From: Chitinophagaceae bacterium UBA1930
GTDB lineage: Bacteria; Bacteroidota; Bacteroidia; Chitinophagales; Chitinophagaceae
Reading direction: 5' to 3'
Assembly: GCA_002337145.1 (NCBI GenBank)
Contig: DDFK01000002.1
Coordinates: forward strand, 1-64,000
DNA: 64,000 bases
This document shows, piece after piece, positions 60,457 to 64,000 of this stretch. Every line of letters starts with the position of its first letter. The first letter of the stretch is position 1. The notes beneath the pieces were generated by a model. It worked only from the letters and a program-made list of their open reading frames with translations, was not told where the DNA came from and did no database searches. The position numbers were made by a program, and so were the translations under genes.

Positions 60457-60861
60457 TTATTTGTCGTGTCCTTCTACCACTGCATCGCCCCACATGTCTT
60501 CCAGTTTGTAGAACTTACGAGAATCGGGGTGCATTACGTGCACCACAATGTTTACATAGTCCACCAATACCCATTGCAATGCCTGGTAGCCCTCCGTTTT
60601 ATAAGGGGTTTCGCCACATTCGGTTTTTACGAGGTCTTGAACGCTATCGCTGATAGCCCTTACTTGTATGGTGCTGGATGCCTGGCAAACAATGAAGAAA
60701 TCTGCCATTGCTTCTGGAATTTTACGTAGGTCCAGACTCACAATATTTTCGCCCTTTTTGTCTTCGATGGCCTTAATGATTGTCTTGAAAATCTTGGAAT
60801 TGCGAGTAAGCCTTGTAACGGTACTCTTTTTACGGGTTGCTAAAACAGAAAGAGGTGCCAA
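60457..60861 (-). CDS. rsfS: Ribosomal silencing factor RsfS
   Basis: A protein of about 134 residues that binds uL14 and blocks subunit joining in starvation. The RsfS core KKGENIVSLDLRKIPEAMADFF and GYQALQWVLVDYVNIVVHV is clear (adjacent blocks). No ATG precedes the core; TTG at 60861 is the most plausible start and the frame stays open upstream, so the 5' end is uncertain. It lies 79 bp upstream of ftsH. Confidence 0.9.
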   Translation of the reverse strand: MAPLSVLATRKKSTVTRLTRNSKIFKTIIKAIEDKKGENIVSLDLRKIPEAMADFFIVCQASSTIQVRAISDSVQDLVKTECGETPYKTEGYQALQWVLVDYVNIVVHVMHPDSRKFYKLEDMWGDAVVEGHDK

Positions 60862-61069
60862 TAACTGATGGAATTTTGTGTTAAATAATTTTTTTATACC
60901 GGGCCTAAACCTTTGTTGCTACCGTGTGTTGCACTTTTGAAGTGGCGGGGTAGCGAGGTTGTTTATCAAAGTTTGGTCCAATATTATAGAAGACGGAAGG
61001 AAAATGCTTTTATTGTATAAAATGGCAAAAAAGCAGGCAACTTCTATCTTCGCCCAAAAGTAATCATTT

Positions 61070-61828
61070 TTGCCAACTGCCACTACCATAAATACCGTTG
61101 GGGTACCTTTTGTACAATTAGACACGGTTGAAAGCACGAATACCTATGCCATGCAATTGGTTCAGGAGGGGTTTGCGGGTCACGGACATACTGTTTTTGC
61201 CCATGAGCAAACAGCAGGAAAGGGGCAAAGGGGCAAGGTTTGGAACGCTGACCCGAATAGTAATATCATTGTTTCGGTGGTGCTGGATACTGCCTTTTTG
61301 CAGCTTCATCAGCAATTTTTGCTGAATATGGCGGTAGCGAGTGCGGTACATGAATTTTATAGCCATTTTGGCGGAGATGAAACAAGAATGAAGTGGCCGA
61401 ATGATATTTATTGGCAAAATAGGAAGGCGGGTGGTATATTGATTGAAAACATTGTGCGTGGTAGCCTTTGGAAATGGGCAGTAGTGGGCATTGGGCTGAA
61501 TATTAACCAGGCCCGCTTTCCGGAGCATTTGCATAAGGCGGTTTCGTTGAAGCAGATTACCGGAAAGGAGTTTGAGGTAGTGGAACTGACAAAAAAGCTA
61601 TGCGGTTACCTGGATAAATATTATAGGCAGTTGATGGCAGATGGTGGAGAGGGGCTTTTGCAGCGATACAATGATTTTTTGTATAAAAGAGGGGAGCAGG
61701 TAAAACTGAAAAAGGAGAATGTGGTGTTTAACTGTACTGTGGACGGCGTAAGCAGCAGCGGGCAGTTGTTGGTTAGCGGGGCATTGTATCATACGTTTTC
61801 TTTTGGCGAAGTGGAGTGGATTATCTAA
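61070..61828 (+). CDS. birA: Biotin--[acetyl-CoA-carboxylase] ligase (BirA without HTH)
   Basis: A 252-residue monofunctional biotin ligase. The biotin/ATP loop GKGQRGKVW near residue 52 corresponds to GRGRRGR-type motifs, and KWPNDIYWQNRKAGGILIE near 112 is the catalytic block. There is no N-terminal helix-turn-helix, so it does not regulate transcription. The only in-frame start before the core is TTG at 61070, just after a stop. It is divergent from rsfS. Confidence 0.92.
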   Translation: MPTATTINTVGVPFVQLDTVESTNTYAMQLVQEGFAGHGHTVFAHEQTAGKGQRGKVWNADPNSNIIVSVVLDTAFLQLHQQFLLNMAVASAVHEFYSHFGGDETRMKWPNDIYWQNRKAGGILIENIVRGSLWKWAVVGIGLNINQARFPEHLHKAVSLKQITGKEFEVVELTKKLCGYLDKYYRQLMADGGEGLLQRYNDFLYKRGEQVKLKKENVVFNCTVDGVSSSGQLLVSGALYHTFSFGEVEWII

Positions 61829-61855
61829 GTAGTATCATCTTTTAAACGATAGTGT

Positions 61856-62185
61856 ATGAACTGGATATTATTGATTATTGCAGGACTTTGCGAAGTAGGT
61901 TTTGCTGCCTGCCTGGGTAAGGCAAAAGAAACAACGGGACAGAGCTCCATGATGTGGATGGCAGGTTTTTTTGTTTTTCTTGCAGTAAGTATGTACCTGC
62001 TGTATAAGGCCACGCAAACATTGCCCATAGGTACTGCCTATGCGGTATGGACGGGTATTGGTGCCGTTGGTACGGTGTTGGTGGGTATTGTGGTATTTAA
62101 GGAACCAACAGATTTTTGGCGAATGTTTTTCCTGGTAACATTGGTGGGCTCCATTATTGGGCTGAAGGCGGTTTCATCGCATTAA
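61856..62185 (+). CDS. SMR-family transporter, Gdx/SugE type
   Basis: A 109-residue four-helix membrane protein working as an antiparallel dimer. Glu13 in AGLCEVGFA is the essential carboxylate, and LPIGTAYAVWTGIGAVGT is the pattern of the Gdx (SugE) guanidinium exporters rather than EmrE. It starts 27 bp after birA. No guanidine riboswitch is visible. Confidence 0.88.
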   Translation: MNWILLIIAGLCEVGFAACLGKAKETTGQSSMMWMAGFFVFLAVSMYLLYKATQTLPIGTAYAVWTGIGAVGTVLVGIVVFKEPTDFWRMFFLVTLVGSIIGLKAVSSH

Positions 62186-62189
62186 GATA

Positions 62190-62420
62190 TTACAGAAGGC
62201 TATCAATTTTTTTGGAAAGCTGGTGGTCTTTGTCTGTAACTATATCGCCTGCGTCGTGCGTGCTTAACCATATTTCCACTTTGTTGTACACGTTGGTCCA
62301 CAAAGGATGGTGGTTCATTTTTTCTGCCTCAATAGCAACCCTGGTCATAAAAGCAAAGGCTTCGGAAAAATTCTTGAACTCGAATTTTTTATAGAGGGTG
62401 TTGTTTTGTTGTTGCCACAT
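62190..62420 (-). CDS. 4a-hydroxytetrahydrobiopterin dehydratase (PCD/DCoH)
   Basis: A 76-residue pterin-recycling enzyme from the ATG at 62420 (an ATG at 62429 adds three residues). The active-site motif is NHHPLWTNVYNKVEIWLSTHD near residue 38 (EKMNHHP...N...V.I.L.THD), with all usual His residues; family members are 75-110 residues. It is convergent with the SMR gene by 4 bp. Confidence 0.9.
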   Translation of the reverse strand: MWQQQNNTLYKKFEFKNFSEAFAFMTRVAIEAEKMNHHPLWTNVYNKVEIWLSTHDAGDIVTDKDHQLSKKIDSLL

Positions 62421-62537
62421 AGAATACAAGTTAATTGGTTAATTGGTATTGAAGCGAAGTTTATGATGGTTTGAAAGTTGAATTGTTTAAATGCCGTCAA
62501 CGTTTAAACTTTAAACATTCAAACATTAAACCTGTTG

Positions 62538-62972
62538 TCAAAACACCATATTGCCTTTGTTCTTTATCTGCTCGTTTGTAAGTTCGGCTACCAATTGTAT
62601 GCCATTGATGTTTTTAACGGCCTGCTTTATCCAGTTGCATTTTTCATCATCCACGCAGTCGCCTTTCATGAGCCATAAAAAATCCATGTGCTTGAACTCG
62701 GGCAGCAGGTATTCGCCATCAAATTGGTTGTGGTAAATATAATGCGTTAGAAAACTGTTGGGTTCACTGGATTCATAGATGTTGAAGTAGTAGTTGCGGT
62801 TCTTTTTACGCAGGTGTATTTCAATATCTGCATTCAGGCGGAAATTGTAACCAAGCAGGTTGTTCAGTTTCCAGCATAGCTGATAATTCTTTACAGGTGC
62901 AGTAATGCCCAACAACCTTGTTTCTTCAAAGAAGTCATCGGTAAGCGATTCTATGTCAAGTGTCAGTTTCAT
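62538..62972 (-). CDS. IPExxxVDY family protein
   Basis: A 144-residue cytosolic protein of a family restricted to Bacteroidota. The name-giving motif appears in altered form, LLPEFKHMDFLWLMKG, near residue 90. Function unknown. It stands alone, with 109 bp to the next gene on the same strand. Confidence 0.8.
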   Translation of the reverse strand: MKLTLDIESLTDDFFEETRLLGITAPVKNYQLCWKLNNLLGYNFRLNADIEIHLRKKNRNYYFNIYESSEPNSFLTHYIYHNQFDGEYLLPEFKHMDFLWLMKGDCVDDEKCNWIKQAVKNINGIQLVAELTNEQIKNKGNMVF

Positions 62973-63021
62973 GTTTTATGCAATCAACCTATAGGTATGT
63001 GGTTGCTTGTATACGCCTGTA

Positions 63022-64000
63022 TTAAAATTCAATATCAAATTCTTTTTCTTCTTCGCCCCTTTTAATTTTCAGTTTTGTTTTGTCGCCTTTCTTGAACTTG
63101 CTCAAAGCATTCATGTAGCTCATTACATCCACAAATTTATACTCGCCCAATTGCAATAACACATCCCCTGTTTTAAGACCTGTTCGTTCAGCAAGTTTAC
63201 CTGGGCTAACGCCATCAATACGCATACCTGTGCCAGTGTAGCCATAATCGGGAATCACGCCCAGCGTAACGGTCATTTTAACCCTGCCCATCTGTTGCTC
63301 GGCAGTTTTGGTAAATGCAAGTTTGCCCTTGCCGTCCGTAGCCTGAATCAATTGATAAATGTATTGTACAATGTCTTTTTCGCCTTCGTAGTTTATTTTG
63401 TCCCAGTCATCGGTTGCCTTATGGTAATCTGGATGGCTGCCAGTAAAGAAAAACAGTACAGGAATATTGGAGCGGTAAAATGTGGCATGGTCGCTAGGGC
63501 CACTGCCGCTGCTGTCAAATTTTGTAATCAGCTTAGGGCTGGTATGGGTAGCAAACACATCGCCCCAAACCGGTGATGTGCCATAGCCGCCAATGGTCAA
63601 TTTATGGGCAGTATCGTAACGCCCAACCATATCCATATTGATCATGTAGTTAGCAGTAATATTTGTTGATGGGTGCTCTACCCAATATTTGCTGCCAAAC
63701 AGGCCCAGTTCCTCGCCACTGAAATGTATGATGAGGTAATTGTTGTTTTTGGGCGAAGACTGTTTCAGCATTTTGGCCAATTCTATCAATGCAGCGGTGC
63801 CACTGGCATTGTCGTCGGCACCATTGTGTATCTCGTGCCCTACATCCAATGCGTTCTTGTCTTCGCCGTATCCAAGGTGGTCGTAATGGGCACCCAGTAT
63901 AACGGTGGTAGGGGCATTGTTGTTAATATAGGCCACCACGTTTCTGGCCATACGTTTGTTTTCTTCCATGGCAATGTTCAGTTCGATATTGATGGTGGCA
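63022..64000 (-). CDS. M28-family zinc peptidase with C-terminal PDZ domain (5' end outside window)
   Basis: The frame is open to the window end, so the N-terminus is missing. The zinc-binding sites of M28 aminopeptidases are present: GAHYDHLG, GADDNASGTAAL and HFSGEELGLFGSKYW (ligands His, Asp, Glu), then a later SDHATFY His. A PDZ domain covers the last 90 residues (VSPGKLAERTGLKTGDVLLQLGEY). Such proteins are usually secreted, but the signal peptide cannot be seen. The segment ATINIELNIAMEEN precedes the apparent Met at 63969, which is therefore internal. Confidence 0.92.
   Translation of the reverse strand, partial: ATINIELNIAMEENKRMARNVVAYINNNAPTTVILGAHYDHLGYGEDKNALDVGHEIHNGADDNASGTAALIELAKMLKQSSPKNNNYLIIHFSGEELGLFGSKYWVEHPSTNITANYMINMDMVGRYDTAHKLTIGGYGTSPVWGDVFATHTSPKLITKFDSSGSGPSDHATFYRSNIPVLFFFTGSHPDYHKATDDWDKINYEGEKDIVQYIYQLIQATDGKGKLAFTKTAEQQMGRVKMTVTLGVIPDYGYTGTGMRIDGVSPGKLAERTGLKTGDVLLQLGEYKFVDVMSYMNALSKFKKGDKTKLKIKRGEEEKEFDIEF

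Noticed and set aside
63022..63969. M28 peptidase beginning at the ATG 63969
   Set aside because: The frame continues upstream to the window end and the protein would lack its signal peptide and first part of the peptidase fold.

Overview
The window looks like a chromosome segment of a Bacteroidota bacterium, most likely in or near the Chitinophagaceae. The evidence is a CTnDOT-type tra gene set, an IPExxxVDY protein, an IcmF fusion mutase, A-rich leaders that mostly lack Shine-Dalgarno sequences, and many short dispersed palindromes. The family assignment is an inference; the phylum is well supported.

Region 1 (1-31.8 kb) looks like part of an integrative conjugative element (ICE). It opens with a tightly overlapping sensor operon: Kup K+ transporter, KdpD N-terminal module, HAMP-PAS histidine kinase and sigma-54 response regulator. 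A GNAT acetyltransferase, a membrane-bound hybrid kinase with a receiver and LuxR domain, an RteC-like protein and a lipoprotein follow. A candidate structured RNA (10.9-11.15 kb) precedes the tra block: TraE, a DUF1896 protein, an 1868-residue methylase-helicase resembling phage P1 DarB, TraF, the TraG ATPase, three TraI-type paralogues, TraJ, TraK, a TraL-position protein, TraM and TraN. A large serine recombinase closes the element. Relaxase and coupling protein are absent, so the element either continues left of the window or is incomplete.

Region 2 (31.8-33.9 kb) is the most unusual part. It is a minus-strand array of eight tRNA or tRNA-like genes plus one tRNA 3' half, ending in a terminator that overlaps the recombinase 3' end. 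tRNA-Lys and tRNA-His both carry an 18-nt palindromic hairpin in the D-loop. A Gly-like tRNA has an extended anticodon arm, and Asn- and Pro-like genes lack U33. Small minus-strand ORFs, hairpins and terminators lie upstream, then a tandem REP cluster.

Region 3 (33.9-46.9 kb) holds cbpA-cbpM, a C-M-R restriction-modification operon (XRE controller, C5-cytosine methylase, MvaI/BcnI-type nuclease), a PA0069-type radical SAM protein, a 2H phosphoesterase, and a umuDC locus. umuD and umuC are separated by a REP-associated tyrosine transposase (RAYT) with REP sequences on both sides. The UmuD protein has lost both residues of its Ser-Lys dyad.

Region 4 (47-64 kb) is ordinary core metabolism and housekeeping: IcmF, galM-galK, RidA, an orphan 3-hydroxyacyl-CoA dehydrogenase C-domain, TsaB, an ArsR regulator, LpxH, a GGCT-like protein, LutC, FtsH, RsfS, BirA, an SMR/Gdx exporter, pterin dehydratase and an M28 peptidase cut by the window end.
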